From assembly GCF_900188245.1 (NCBI RefSeq), contig NZ_FZOK01000012.1, forward strand, positions 62,001 to 126,000: DNA of 64,000 nt, in the 5' to 3' direction. The stretch is from Belliella buryatensis. Lineage in GTDB: Bacteria > Bacteroidota > Bacteroidia > Cytophagales > Cyclobacteriaceae. The position numbers and the translations under genes were made by a program. The notes beneath the pieces were generated by a model, which saw only the letters and a list, made by a program, of their open reading frames with translations, made no database searches and had not been told where the DNA came from. This document shows positions 17,970-26,086 of this stretch, in pieces. The stretch's first letter is position 1. Every line of letters starts with the position of its first letter.

Positions 17970-18985
17970 AATCAAGGCGGCTCTATAGCATTTTGATCAT
18001 GCTGGGACTAATCGTAGAGTCCCAGCAGATTACATTAGCTCAGACCAGTCAAGCAGCATTCAATTTTGTAGATCATCCCAGCCAAGCCAAGTTGGCCGCT
18101 TTGGGAGGAGTCAACCTAACGGCTGGTAATGATCCCTTGATGTTCCTATCCAATCCTGCCCTGCTGGACAGCAGTAGATTAAATACTCCTGCATTTCATT
18201 ACCTCAACTTTCCTGGTGGAATCAATGTAGCGACCTTAGGTTATAATTTTGAAGGCTTTTCTGATGGCATTATTGGTATTGGCTTGCAATACTTCAATTA
18301 TGGAGATTTTCAAGGCTTCAATGACTTAGGCCAGAGTACTGGAGAATTCAATGCTAACGAGTTTGCACTGATAGTGGGCTATTCCAAAAGTCAGGGAGTA
18401 TTTCGGTATGGTACTAATTTGAAATTATTGGGGTCAGTATTAGAAAGTTTTCAAGCTTATGCCCTTGTTATGGATTTTGGAGTGAATTACCATCATCCCG
18501 AACAAGACCTAGTTTTGGCTTTCAACCTTAGAAACATCGGGTTCAATATCAAAAACTATATCGAAGGGCAAAATCTCCAATTACCTACTGACTTTAGGGT
18601 TGGGGCAAGTTACAAGCCTGAATATGCTCCATTTCGATTCCATCTGAGTTTGAGAAATCTGCAAGGAAGAGAAGTAGACTTCTTTATTCCTGATCCATTT
18701 AGAAACAATGAAGAGCTAGGAACTGTTGATCAAATGTTCAGAAGAGTTGTATTCGGGGTAGAAATATTACCTTCAGAGCATTTCAATCTGAGACTAGGAT
18801 ATAATCATCTGATTAGGAAAGAATTTGAAACAGCTAATGGTGCAGGAGCTGGAGGCTTTTCGGGAGGCTTTTCATTTATGGTAAAGCAATTTGAACTCTC
18901 CTATTCCCGCATGTTTTATAATATACCTGGGGGTTCCAATGTATTTGGGATTACTACTACCATCAACAAGAAAAGAACGTTCTAA
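17966..18985 (+). CDS. porQ: PorQ-type type IX secretion system protein
   Basis: The 339-residue outer-membrane protein is of the PorQ family (PorV/FadL-like barrels linked to type IX secretion). The typical opening motif 'NFVDHPSQAKLAALGGVNLT' and 'DPLMFLSNPALL' are present, and the chain ends in barrel strands. The TTG at 17966 overlaps the lon stop (TTGA) and gives a good signal peptide ([15 protein letters not shown]...); the first ATG, at 17999, would cut off the charged n-region, so TTG is preferred. It lies between lon and hslU, implying co-expression of an envelope secretion factor with two proteases. Confidence 0.88.
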   Translation: MKSRRLYSILIMLGLIVESQQITLAQTSQAAFNFVDHPSQAKLAALGGVNLTAGNDPLMFLSNPALLDSSRLNTPAFHYLNFPGGINVATLGYNFEGFSDGIIGIGLQYFNYGDFQGFNDLGQSTGEFNANEFALIVGYSKSQGVFRYGTNLKLLGSVLESFQAYALVMDFGVNYHHPEQDLVLAFNLRNIGFNIKNYIEGQNLQLPTDFRVGASYKPEYAPFRFHLSLRNLQGREVDFFIPDPFRNNEELGTVDQMFRRVVFGVEILPSEHFNLRLGYNHLIRKEFETANGAGAGGFSGGFSFMVKQFELSYSRMFYNIPGGSNVFGITTTINKKRTF

Positions 18986-18997
18986 AAACGTAAAAAT

Positions 18998-20401
18998 ATG
19001 AGAAGTGATTTTAAAGATTTAACACCAAAGCAGATTGTCGCCGAATTAGATAAATACATCATCGGTCAGCATGATGCCAAAAGAAATGTGGCCATAGCCC
19101 TCAGGAATAGAATCAGGAGGCTGATGGTAAAGACTGATATCCAAAAAGATATTGTCCCCAATAACATCTTGATGATCGGTTCTACAGGTGTGGGCAAGAC
19201 AGAAATAGCGCGTAGGCTAGCCAAAATCGCCAATGCTCCTTTCACCAAAGTAGAAGCTTCAAAATTCACAGAAGTAGGCTATGTCGGTCGTGATGTTGAA
19301 AGCATGGTGAGAGACTTGGTAGAGCAATCTGTACATCTTGTACAAGCACAGAAAAATGAAGAGGTCAAAGAAAAAGCTGCTGCATCAGCAGAAGAAGCGA
19401 TTTTGGATATTTTAATCCCTCCAGTGAAAGCTGCAGGTTTTGCAAGGTCTGTGGCACCATCTTCTTCAGAGTTTAATCCTGAAAATTCATCAGATGAAGA
19501 ATTGAATGAAAGAACTAGGGAACGCTTCCGTGAAAAACTCCGCAACGGAGAAATGGAAGAACGCAAGATTGAGATCAGTGTAAAACAAAGCGCACCGATA
19601 GGTGTAGGGATGATCGGGAATGGGATGATGGATGACGCCAGTATGGCCGGACTTCAAGATATGATCAGCGGGATGATGCCTAAAAAAACCAAGAAACGAA
19701 AAGTAACCATCGCTGAAGCTAGAAAAATTCTTACTGAAGAAGAGGCTAGTAAATTAATAGACTTTGATGAAGTAAAAGAAGAAGCTATTCACCTAGCAGA
19801 AAACAATGGTATCATCTTCATCGATGAAATTGACAAAATTGCTTCCAAATCAAGTAAATCTGGAGGTGGCCCAGATGTATCTAGAGAAGGTGTACAGCGG
19901 GATCTCCTGCCAATAGTCGAAGGTTCGGCTGTCAATACCAAATACGGTATTATCAATACTGACCATGTTTTATTCATCGCAGCTGGAGCATTTCATGTAG
20001 CCAAGCCATCAGATTTGATTCCAGAACTTCAAGGAAGATTTCCGATCAGGGTAGAACTGAGTAGCTTGACAGAAGAAGACTTCTACAGAATTCTGAAAGA
20101 TCCAAAAAATGCACTTACCAAGCAATATCAAGCACTATTTGAGTCAGAGGAAGTTTATTTAGAGTTCAATGATGAATCCATCCAAGAGATCGCAAAACTT
20201 GCATTTCAAATCAACGAAGAAGTCGAGAATATCGGAGCTAGAAGACTACATACTGTTATGAGTCATTTGCTCAATGACTTCCTGTTTGAAGTACCTGACA
20301 CTATAGAGGCCAATTCAAAAATCATGATTACCAAAGAAATGGTTCAAGAAAGACTCAGTGTATTAGTCAAAAATCGAGACCTTTCTCAATACATCCTTTA
20401 A
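18998..20401 (+). CDS. hslU: HslU, ATPase subunit of the HslUV protease
   Basis: AAA+ unfoldase that feeds substrates to the HslV peptidase in the cytoplasm; 467 residues. 'LTPKQIVAELDKYIIGQ' opens the protein, Walker A GSTGVGKT is at 61-68, the GYVGRDVESM pore motif follows, then an inserted charged I-domain (about 110-260) and Walker B 'GIIFIDEIDKI'. The C terminus ends in Leu (QYIL), as HslV activation usually needs. No hslV gene is in the window although many bacteria encode it next to hslU. It starts 12 bases after porQ and is closed by a terminator. Confidence 0.96.
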   Translation: MRSDFKDLTPKQIVAELDKYIIGQHDAKRNVAIALRNRIRRLMVKTDIQKDIVPNNILMIGSTGVGKTEIARRLAKIANAPFTKVEASKFTEVGYVGRDVESMVRDLVEQSVHLVQAQKNEEVKEKAAASAEEAILDILIPPVKAAGFARSVAPSSSEFNPENSSDEELNERTRERFREKLRNGEMEERKIEISVKQSAPIGVGMIGNGMMDDASMAGLQDMISGMMPKKTKKRKVTIAEARKILTEEEASKLIDFDEVKEEAIHLAENNGIIFIDEIDKIASKSSKSGGGPDVSREGVQRDLLPIVEGSAVNTKYGIINTDHVLFIAAGAFHVAKPSDLIPELQGRFPIRVELSSLTEEDFYRILKDPKNALTKQYQALFESEEVYLEFNDESIQEIAKLAFQINEEVENIGARRLHTVMSHLLNDFLFEVPDTIEANSKIMITKEMVQERLSVLVKNRDLSQYIL

Positions 20402-20410
20402 AAACATATC

Positions 20411-20439
20411 AGGCTACCTCGTTGGGTAGCCTTTTGTTT
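20411..20439 (+). terminator. Terminator after lon-porQ-hslU
   Basis: AGGCTACC (20411-20418) and GGTAGCCT (20425-20432) form a perfect 8-base stem with a 6-base loop, followed by TTTTGTTTG. It begins 9 bases after the hslU stop. Confidence 0.88.
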
Positions 20440-20503
20440 GTAAATTGAATTACAATCAAATAAAAATTGATCGTTCGATTTAGTTTTGAATTAAATAATA
20501 TAT

Positions 20504-20645
20504 GATTATCCGCAATGACACCAGTAATTCAATAAAACGAAAGAATCAAGCGGATAATCGTCGACTGATGACGGTCGACCGTCGACAACAGCTGAGTTTT
20601 AGGTATGAGTCTAATAAAATATGATTACTGGTGTGAAAGCGGATA
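20504..20645. repeat. Nested inverted-repeat element with a GTCGAC cluster
   Basis: Three layers of symmetry occur in about 140 bases. The outer arms are 20507-20528 and 20624-20645, about 22 bases each with roughly 18 matches, including a perfect 11-base core ACACCAGTAAT. An inner pair, GATTATCCGC (20504-20513) and GCGGATAATC (20550-20559), is perfect over 10 bases. A perfect 14-base palindrome GACGGTCGACCGTC lies at 20570-20583, with GTCGAC occurring at 20560, 20574 and 20581. It could be a small mobile or REP-like element, a structured RNA or an operator region; no transposase or clear target duplication is visible. Confidence 0.6.
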
Positions 20646-20665
20646 TACATAAAATAATAATACAA

Positions 20666-21397
20666 ATGCAATCTCTCTACATCATTACAGGATCAAGTAA
20701 AGGAATAGGCAAAGCACTCCTGGAACAACTGAGTCAAGATTCCAAAAATCAAATCATAGGTATTTCTAGATCAGAGGTTAATTCAGATAAACCTAATGTT
20801 CAAAATATTTCATTGGATCTTGGTAATTTCAATTTAATCAGACAAAGTTTTGATGGCATATTTCCAGAGGGAGAATATCGGCGTATTGTATTGATCAATA
20901 ATGCTGGATGGATTGGTCAGATTGATTATTTCGGCAAGCTCAAAGCAAAAAATATCCAAGATATTTTTAACATCAATACCATCGCTCCTGCTCTCTTAAT
21001 GAATGAATTTGTACATCGATTTGCTGAATACAAACAAGCAGAGCGCTTGGTCATCAATATCAGCTCTGGCGCAGCTAGAAAAGGTATTGATGGTTGGTCA
21101 GGTTATTCTGCTTCTAAAGCAGCTTTGAATATGATGAGTGAAGCCGCGCAAGAAGAAGCCCAAAAAACAGATTCGGGAATAAAATTTTTCGCACTTTCCC
21201 CGGGAGTTGTGGATACAGCTATGCAAGAAGATATCCGCTCAGCACCAGAAAAAGGATTTTCTTTATTGGATAAATTTAAAGGACTTAAAGCAGATAATGC
21301 ATTGAGTAGCCCTGATGCCGCAGCAGAAAAAATTATCTATTTGATTCAAAACAACGCTGATTTTAAAGGAGTCCTTCAGGATGTCAGGGAGTTCTAA
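20666..21397 (+). CDS. Short-chain dehydrogenase/reductase, sepiapterin-reductase-like
   Basis: NAD(P)-dependent oxidoreductase of the classical SDR family. From ATG 20666 the protein is 243 residues and starts 'MQSLYIITGSSKGIGK', with the cofactor loop TGSSKGIG at 8-15, a NNAG motif, catalytic Ser in 'INISSGAA' and the YSASK motif. An ATG at 20621 would add 15 residues, but it lies inside the inverted-repeat element and the extension has no SDR similarity. The fold and 'LSPGVVDTAMQ' resemble benzil/sepiapterin reductases, but the substrate cannot be told. The end overlaps convergent sixA by 4 bases. Confidence 0.88.
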   Translation: MQSLYIITGSSKGIGKALLEQLSQDSKNQIIGISRSEVNSDKPNVQNISLDLGNFNLIRQSFDGIFPEGEYRRIVLINNAGWIGQIDYFGKLKAKNIQDIFNINTIAPALLMNEFVHRFAEYKQAERLVINISSGAARKGIDGWSGYSASKAALNMMSEAAQEEAQKTDSGIKFFALSPGVVDTAMQEDIRSAPEKGFSLLDKFKGLKADNALSSPDAAAEKIIYLIQNNADFKGVLQDVREF

Positions 21398-21885
21398 ATA
21401 TCCTTTTTAGGATAGTCATCAAACCATATAGTTGCATTTGCCCTTTCAATATCTCTCCAATTTGTGGCTTGAAATGTAAATCCATATTGACCTGAAGTAG
21501 GAAGGTTGTCAATCTGACCTCCAAGCTCCCATATCAAATCATTGAGCCCCGGATTGTGCCCGAAGATAAAAAGCACCCCAATAGCTACAGGGATATTTCG
21601 CAAATATTCTAAAATCTCAGAAGCATCAGCATGATATAATTCACGCGTAAAATGAATGGACTCTTTTGGGAAATCCAGCTGTTCAGCTATGATTTGAGCA
21701 GTTATTTTGGCTCGCTCAGCATCAGAAGAAAGCATCATATCAGGATATACTCCTCTTTTTTTCAGCCGCTGACCCATTCTTGGAATATCTCTGAGGCCCC
21801 GTTCTGCAAGAGGTCTTTGGTGATCACTCAAATATGGGTTGTCCCATGCAGATTTGGCATGACGAATCAATACTAACTTTTTCAT
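21394..21885 (-). CDS. sixA: SixA-type histidine phosphatase
   Basis: The 163-residue histidine phosphatase superfamily protein begins 'MKKLVLIRHAKSAWD', with the nucleophile His in the RHA motif and the second His in 'FIFGHNPGL'. SixA removes phosphate from histidine phosphotransfer proteins in E. coli; in Bacteroidota the substrate is not established. The size and the single short domain fit SixA rather than phosphoglycerate mutases. It is convergent with the SDR gene. Confidence 0.88.
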   Translation of the reverse strand: MKKLVLIRHAKSAWDNPYLSDHQRPLAERGLRDIPRMGQRLKKRGVYPDMMLSSDAERAKITAQIIAEQLDFPKESIHFTRELYHADASEILEYLRNIPVAIGVLFIFGHNPGLNDLIWELGGQIDNLPTSGQYGFTFQATNWRDIERANATIWFDDYPKKDI

Positions 21886-21997
21886 ATTTATAAAATTAAT
21901 TCTTTTTGGTCATCCAGAATCCTCCAAATATTCCCCTATCAATTCACAATTTTTCGCTCCAAGGACTTTTTATAACACCAATTTAACGAAATATTTT

Positions 21998-22028
21998 TTT
22001 GTTTTTTTAGCCATATTATTTACATTTA
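21998..22028 (+). promoter_or_regulatory. Promoter of the cold shock gene, Bacteroidota type
   Basis: TTTG (21998-22001), a 19-base spacer and TACATTTA (22021-22028) match the phylum's -33/-7 pattern TTTG...TAnnTTTG except for the last base. Transcription would start near 22035 and give a roughly 28-base leader before the ATG at 22063. Confidence 0.6.
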
Positions 22029-22062
22029 TCGAACATTTAACCACATAATTTAATATTTCATT

Positions 22063-22254
22063 ATGCTTACCGGTACAGTAAAATTCTACAACGACGCAAA
22101 GGGATTCGGTTTTATCGTAGATGACGAATCTCAAAGCGATGTGTTTGTGCATGCAACAGGTCTTTTAGACAAAGTAGCACAAGACGACAAAGTAACCTAT
22201 GACGTGAAAGAGGGCAAAAAAGGCCCTAATGCTATAAATGTAAAAAAAGTATAG
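22063..22254 (+). CDS. cspA: Cold shock domain protein
   Basis: A 63-residue single cold shock domain, an RNA-binding beta-barrel acting as an RNA chaperone in the cytoplasm. Both RNA-binding motifs are present: RNP1-like 'KGFGFI' and RNP2-like 'DVFVHA'. The start MLTGTVKFYND is standard for the family. It is monocistronic, with its own promoter upstream and a terminator downstream. The gene symbol is generic; which csp paralogue it is cannot be told. Confidence 0.95.
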   Translation: MLTGTVKFYNDAKGFGFIVDDESQSDVFVHATGLLDKVAQDDKVTYDVKEGKKGPNAINVKKV

Positions 22255-22280
22255 TCACAACCCAGCACTAGGTGAAAAGC

Positions 22281-22311
22281 AAAAGAGTAGTGAGTTATCG
22301 CTACTCTTTTT
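22281..22311 (+). terminator. Terminator after the cold shock gene
   Basis: AAAAGAGTAG (22281-22290) pairs with CTACTCTTTT (22301-22310) around a 10-base loop, followed by T. The A-run on the other side could also end transcripts from the convergent amidohydrolase gene. Confidence 0.75.
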
Positions 22312-22324
22312 CAATTTAAACTAT

Positions 22325-23701
22325 TTATTTCCTAACATTCTTCAACTCTATTCGCCTCAGTTCTTCATCTAGTTTTTTTCCAGTAATCCACTCACCTCTG
22401 ACTACTATGGAATGAATAGCTTTTAGAGCTTCCAAATCTTCTAAAGGATTTCCTTCCAACAACACAAAATCAGCGGATGATCCTGGAATCAATTCCCCAA
22501 ACTCACCCTCCTGCTCAAAGTATTTAGCCACATTGATAGACCCTGTTCTTAAAATATCCAAGGGGCTGATTCCTGCTTCTGACATAGAAGCGATTTCATG
22601 ATGAATAGAAAATCCCGGGACATTGAAAACCTGAGGAGAATCCGAGCTCATGATTATAGGAACCCCACTTTGATGCAACTTCATTAGTAACTCCTTTCTG
22701 AACTCAAGATAGGGAAGCACATTTTCTTCCTTCAAAATCCCTTGTGCTTCGAGCATTTTTTTTTGATTGACCCACTGCTGAACCTGCAACCCAGGCATGT
22801 ATTTCATCTCAGGAGCCAGGCGAAATTCATCTGCAGGAATGTACCCAAAAAAACGCTCAAATAAGGTCAACGTGGGGGCAATCCATGCTTTCTGCTGCAA
22901 AGTCAACTCAATCATAGCTGGTAATTTCTCCATATCAATATCCTTGACCAACAACATACTAAAAGGCCCTGCAATCTGGGGATCAAGTTTATCTTTATCA
23001 GCTATCAAAGCCTCAATATACCCGTCCATGTGTTCTATAGATCGATAGCCATTCAGCAGGGACTGCTCCAAACCAACATTTAAAGACACATGTCCTCCAA
23101 ATTTGATTCCTTCAGCTTTTGCGGTGGTACTGATAGCCATAAACCTGGGCATATCTAAGCCCGGATGCAGCTTCAAGTGATCATAACCGGCTGTTGCTTG
23201 TTCGCTAACCATACGATTCCCTGTCTCAGCATCCGCTACCGAATCACCATTCAGAGAAGGTCCCGCGGCAAATATTCTAGGGCCTGTGATTTCTCCCTTG
23301 CTGATTTTATCTTTGAGAACTAAGTGAGAAGGATGCCCAATCATGCCTCGTACATTCAACACCCCATTAGCCAAATACAACCACATCACATCTTGTAAAT
23401 AAGAGAAGTCGTCGGAATTGGTGGTTGGGATATGGGAATGCATCTCTGCTAGACCGGGGATTACAAAAGCTCCATTTCCATCTATGATAGTGGTATTCCT
23501 ATTTGTTGGAAGCCCTTGAACTTCGGGTGCTATCTGGTGGATCTTATCTGCTTTCACATGGATATAATGATCCTTAAGGACCTGACCCGTGCGTACATCT
23601 ATGATATTGATAGAAGTAAAGATATGATCCTGTGCTATCAGATTTGAAAAGAAAAGCAAGCATATAATCAAACTGGGAATCCTGTATATTAGTGTGTTCA
23701 T
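22325..23701 (-). CDS. Secreted amidohydrolase, imidazolonepropionase-like
   Basis: The 458-residue metal-dependent hydrolase has a signal peptide (residues 1 to about 24, ending LIAQ). The amidohydrolase metal motif appears as 'GLAEMHSHIP', and later metal-ligand regions as 'KLHPG', 'GGHVS' and 'IEHMDG'; 'IIMSSDSPQVF' carries the likely active-site Asp. The C-terminal 'GELIPGSSADFVLLEGNPLED' is typical of this family. Related proteins include periplasmic dipeptidases (prolidases) and organophosphate-acid-anhydrolase-like enzymes; the substrate is unknown. It stands alone after a 228-base upstream gap in which I see no clear promoter. Confidence 0.9.
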   Translation of the reverse strand: MNTLIYRIPSLIICLLFFSNLIAQDHIFTSINIIDVRTGQVLKDHYIHVKADKIHQIAPEVQGLPTNRNTTIIDGNGAFVIPGLAEMHSHIPTTNSDDFSYLQDVMWLYLANGVLNVRGMIGHPSHLVLKDKISKGEITGPRIFAAGPSLNGDSVADAETGNRMVSEQATAGYDHLKLHPGLDMPRFMAISTTAKAEGIKFGGHVSLNVGLEQSLLNGYRSIEHMDGYIEALIADKDKLDPQIAGPFSMLLVKDIDMEKLPAMIELTLQQKAWIAPTLTLFERFFGYIPADEFRLAPEMKYMPGLQVQQWVNQKKMLEAQGILKEENVLPYLEFRKELLMKLHQSGVPIIMSSDSPQVFNVPGFSIHHEIASMSEAGISPLDILRTGSINVAKYFEQEGEFGELIPGSSADFVLLEGNPLEDLEALKAIHSIVVRGEWITGKKLDEELRRIELKNVRK

Positions 23702-23950
23702 GTTATGAAAATTTATAATGATTGACCAAGTGCTTTCTCGTGATCAAAGCCATCTTGGTTCAAGTTAAGAATTTTAATTATTTTCATGAGTCAATAATCA
23801 TTTTTCAGTGAATATTCGAACAATCAAAAAGAAAAGAGACTACTATCTATTGAAAAAACTCTTAAAATAAATTAAAGTCATACTAATCCACGACAGAAGC
23901 GCTAACTTGGAGCAGTAATATCTGCTTTCTTGACTGAGAAAGATAAACTT

Positions 23951-25408
23951 ATGATACAGTCCACAGCAATCCACACAGATAAATTTTATTCCAAAAAAGT
24001 AAGCGATCTCCACCATCGCAATTTGAGAGTATGTCTCTCTGAAACACCAATTTTCGAAGCCGCGCAAATAATGGCAAAGGAAAAAATCTCTTGTCTATTC
24101 ATTGGAGAATCGGAACAAAAAATCCAAGGATTTGTCACAGACATCACCTTAAGAGACGAAGTAATTGCTAAACAATTGAACCCGACTTTACCAATTGAAT
24201 CAGTGATGGACAGAGGGATTGTAGCAATTTCTCAAGATGCTTTTTTATATGAAGCTCTTCTTCTGATGTTCCAGACTAAGACCAGATATTTACTTGTGAG
24301 GGATAAAGAAAATTATGTAGGCTGGATCAGCAGAAATAAAATCCTAACAGAGCAATCTCAAGGGCCTTTTATCTTCATTCAATCTGTCAAGCAAGCGATG
24401 AGCGTAGGGGAACTACGAGAAAAGTGGCGGCAAGTTCCTAAAATCATTCATCAACTCGTCACTAATGGACTGAAGGCTGAAATTATCAATCAAATCATCA
24501 CCACAATATCTGACACCATTGCACTTAGAGTCATAGAGAACACCATTCGAGAAGTAGGGCCTCCGCCTGCCAAATTTGTGTTTTTTGTACTTGGAAGCGA
24601 AGGTAGAGGTGAGCAAACGCTCAAAACTGATCAAGACAATGCCATTATCTATGAAGACAAAGCAAATGAACAAAGAGAGTTGGTGAGGGCCTACTTTTTA
24701 GAATTTGCCAGTCGTGTTTCTACTGGTTTAGATTTTATAGGTTTTAGTTTTTGTCAAGGTGGATTAATGGCAAAAAATCCCAAATGGACGCATTCTTTGA
24801 GTCATTGGAAAAGAAATTACGAAAGTTGGATTCAAGAATCTACTCAGGAAACCGTGATGAAATATGCGACTTTCTTTGATTGTAGGGCTATCTATGGGGA
24901 ATTTGATATCCTCGAAGAATTAAAGGAATTTATGGACTTGCAGCTACAGAACCCTACCGAGCGCTTTTTTATGAATATGGGCACCAACTCCTTGCAATTT
25001 GAACCACCTCTGACCTTTTTTAAAAATATCAGAACCTTCAAAATCGATGGGGAAAAATTCTTCGATATCAAAAAGACCATGAGCCCAATCGTAGATTTGG
25101 CAAGAATATTCGCGCTAAAAAACAGGATTTTTGAGACAAATACAGGGAGTAGAATCTCTGCTTTGCAAAAGGCTGGCGTATTCACTGAAAAAGAGGCGCA
25201 AGAGCTCAGCCACGCCTACTATTACCTGATGGCATTGAGGCTTGAAAAACAAGCCCTCAGCATGATCGAGCACAATAGGTCACCTGAAAACTTTGTCAAG
25301 ATCAAGGAACTTACGAAAGTCCAGCTTGTTACCTTGGTGGAAATTTTCAAAGTGATCAAAGAGTTTCAATTGAAGATTAAAGTGGAGTTTACTAAAAATT
25401 TATTTTAG
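23951..25408 (+). CDS. CBS-pair / DUF294 nucleotidyltransferase-like protein without cNMP domain
   Basis: Two CBS motifs (about residues 15-140) are followed by a DUF294 GlnD-like nucleotidyltransferase domain with the motif 'GSEGRGEQTLKTDQDNAII' (G-S then D-x-D, the metal-binding aspartates intact) and an all-helical C-terminal DUF294 domain. Many relatives of about 620-640 residues begin with a cyclic-nucleotide-binding domain; this one lacks it, and an in-frame stop (TAA 23903-23905) shows it is not simply hidden upstream. ATG 23951 is preferred over TTG 23930. Signalling by nucleotide transfer is inferred; the target protein is unknown. It abuts the convergent pentapeptide gene with no gap. 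Confidence 0.85.
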   Translation: MIQSTAIHTDKFYSKKVSDLHHRNLRVCLSETPIFEAAQIMAKEKISCLFIGESEQKIQGFVTDITLRDEVIAKQLNPTLPIESVMDRGIVAISQDAFLYEALLLMFQTKTRYLLVRDKENYVGWISRNKILTEQSQGPFIFIQSVKQAMSVGELREKWRQVPKIIHQLVTNGLKAEIINQIITTISDTIALRVIENTIREVGPPPAKFVFFVLGSEGRGEQTLKTDQDNAIIYEDKANEQRELVRAYFLEFASRVSTGLDFIGFSFCQGGLMAKNPKWTHSLSHWKRNYESWIQESTQETVMKYATFFDCRAIYGEFDILEELKEFMDLQLQNPTERFFMNMGTNSLQFEPPLTFFKNIRTFKIDGEKFFDIKKTMSPIVDLARIFALKNRIFETNTGSRISALQKAGVFTEKEAQELSHAYYYLMALRLEKQALSMIEHNRSPENFVKIKELTKVQLVTLVEIFKVIKEFQLKIKVEFTKNLF

Positions 25409-25966
25409 TTAGTAAATCTCCAAATCATACTTCACCAAAAGTCCCCTGATACCGTCTTGTGAAAATTTGGCTTTTTTCATGTTATTTTGCTCCAAGTCAA
25501 TACTATAATTGACAGCATACCTGAAATCAACTTTTGCTAAATTGGTGTCTAGAAACGTAGCTCCTGATAGGTCAGAATCTCGAAAATCAGATTCCATGAA
25601 ATCTGCCCTTGAAAAATCTACTTCTGTTAGCCTACATTTTGAAAACTTTGTATTTCTTAATTTGCATTGATAAAATGATGTTTGATCTAGAATGCACGAT
25701 TCAAATCCAAGACTCAATCCTATTGGGGCACATTTATCAAAACGCAAGGCTAATAATTTACAATCTTGGAAACTCACTTCTTGGAATGACACCTTGAAGA
25801 GATTTGCAAAACTAAGATTACACCCCTCAAATCGGCAGTTCAAGAATATCGATCCTGACAAATCTACTGAGGTGAAATCACAAGATATAAACTGGCAATT
25901 TTCATACTCTGTCTTAATGAACTCTAATAATTTGAAGTCTATTTGATTAAATACTTTTTCAAACAT
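25409..25966 (-). CDS. Pentapeptide-repeat protein, Qnr/McbG-like
   Basis: The 185-residue protein consists almost wholly of A(D/N)LxF-type pentapeptides, such as 'FTSVDLSGSIFLNCRFEGCNLSFANLFKVSF', forming a right-handed quadrilateral beta-helix. The ending 'YSIDLEQNNMKKAKFS...GLLVKYDLEIY' is the conserved tail of the Qnr/McbG-like group, some of which shield DNA gyrase from inhibitors. Whether this protein does so is not known from sequence. It has no signal peptide and should be cytoplasmic. It is divergent from hemN. Confidence 0.88.
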   Translation of the reverse strand: MFEKVFNQIDFKLLEFIKTEYENCQFISCDFTSVDLSGSIFLNCRFEGCNLSFANLFKVSFQEVSFQDCKLLALRFDKCAPIGLSLGFESCILDQTSFYQCKLRNTKFSKCRLTEVDFSRADFMESDFRDSDLSGATFLDTNLAKVDFRYAVNYSIDLEQNNMKKAKFSQDGIRGLLVKYDLEIY

Positions 25967-26001
25967 TATTTTTTAGAGTGAAGTCAATAATAATATTTAA
26001 A

Positions 26002-26013
26002 TGACATTTATCA
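26002..26013. promoter_or_regulatory. Weak FNR/CRP-like half-dyad before hemN
   Basis: TGAC-ATTT-ATCA matches the TGAT-N4-ATCA core at 7 of 8 positions. It lies between the divergent pentapeptide gene and hemN, 73 bases before the hemN ATG. In A+T-rich DNA such a match can arise by chance. Confidence 0.3.
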
Positions 26014-26086
26014 GATTTTTAGAAAACTTTGATCACCGAAATTAAGGACTTTTTCGAGGAAATTTGTGGGGTAATTGAAAGAAAAG

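Noticed and set aside
20621-20665. N-terminal extension of the SDR protein from ATG 20621
   Set aside because: The extra 15 residues lie in the inverted-repeat arm and do not resemble SDR proteins; the family normally starts a few residues before TGSSKGIG, as from ATG 20666.
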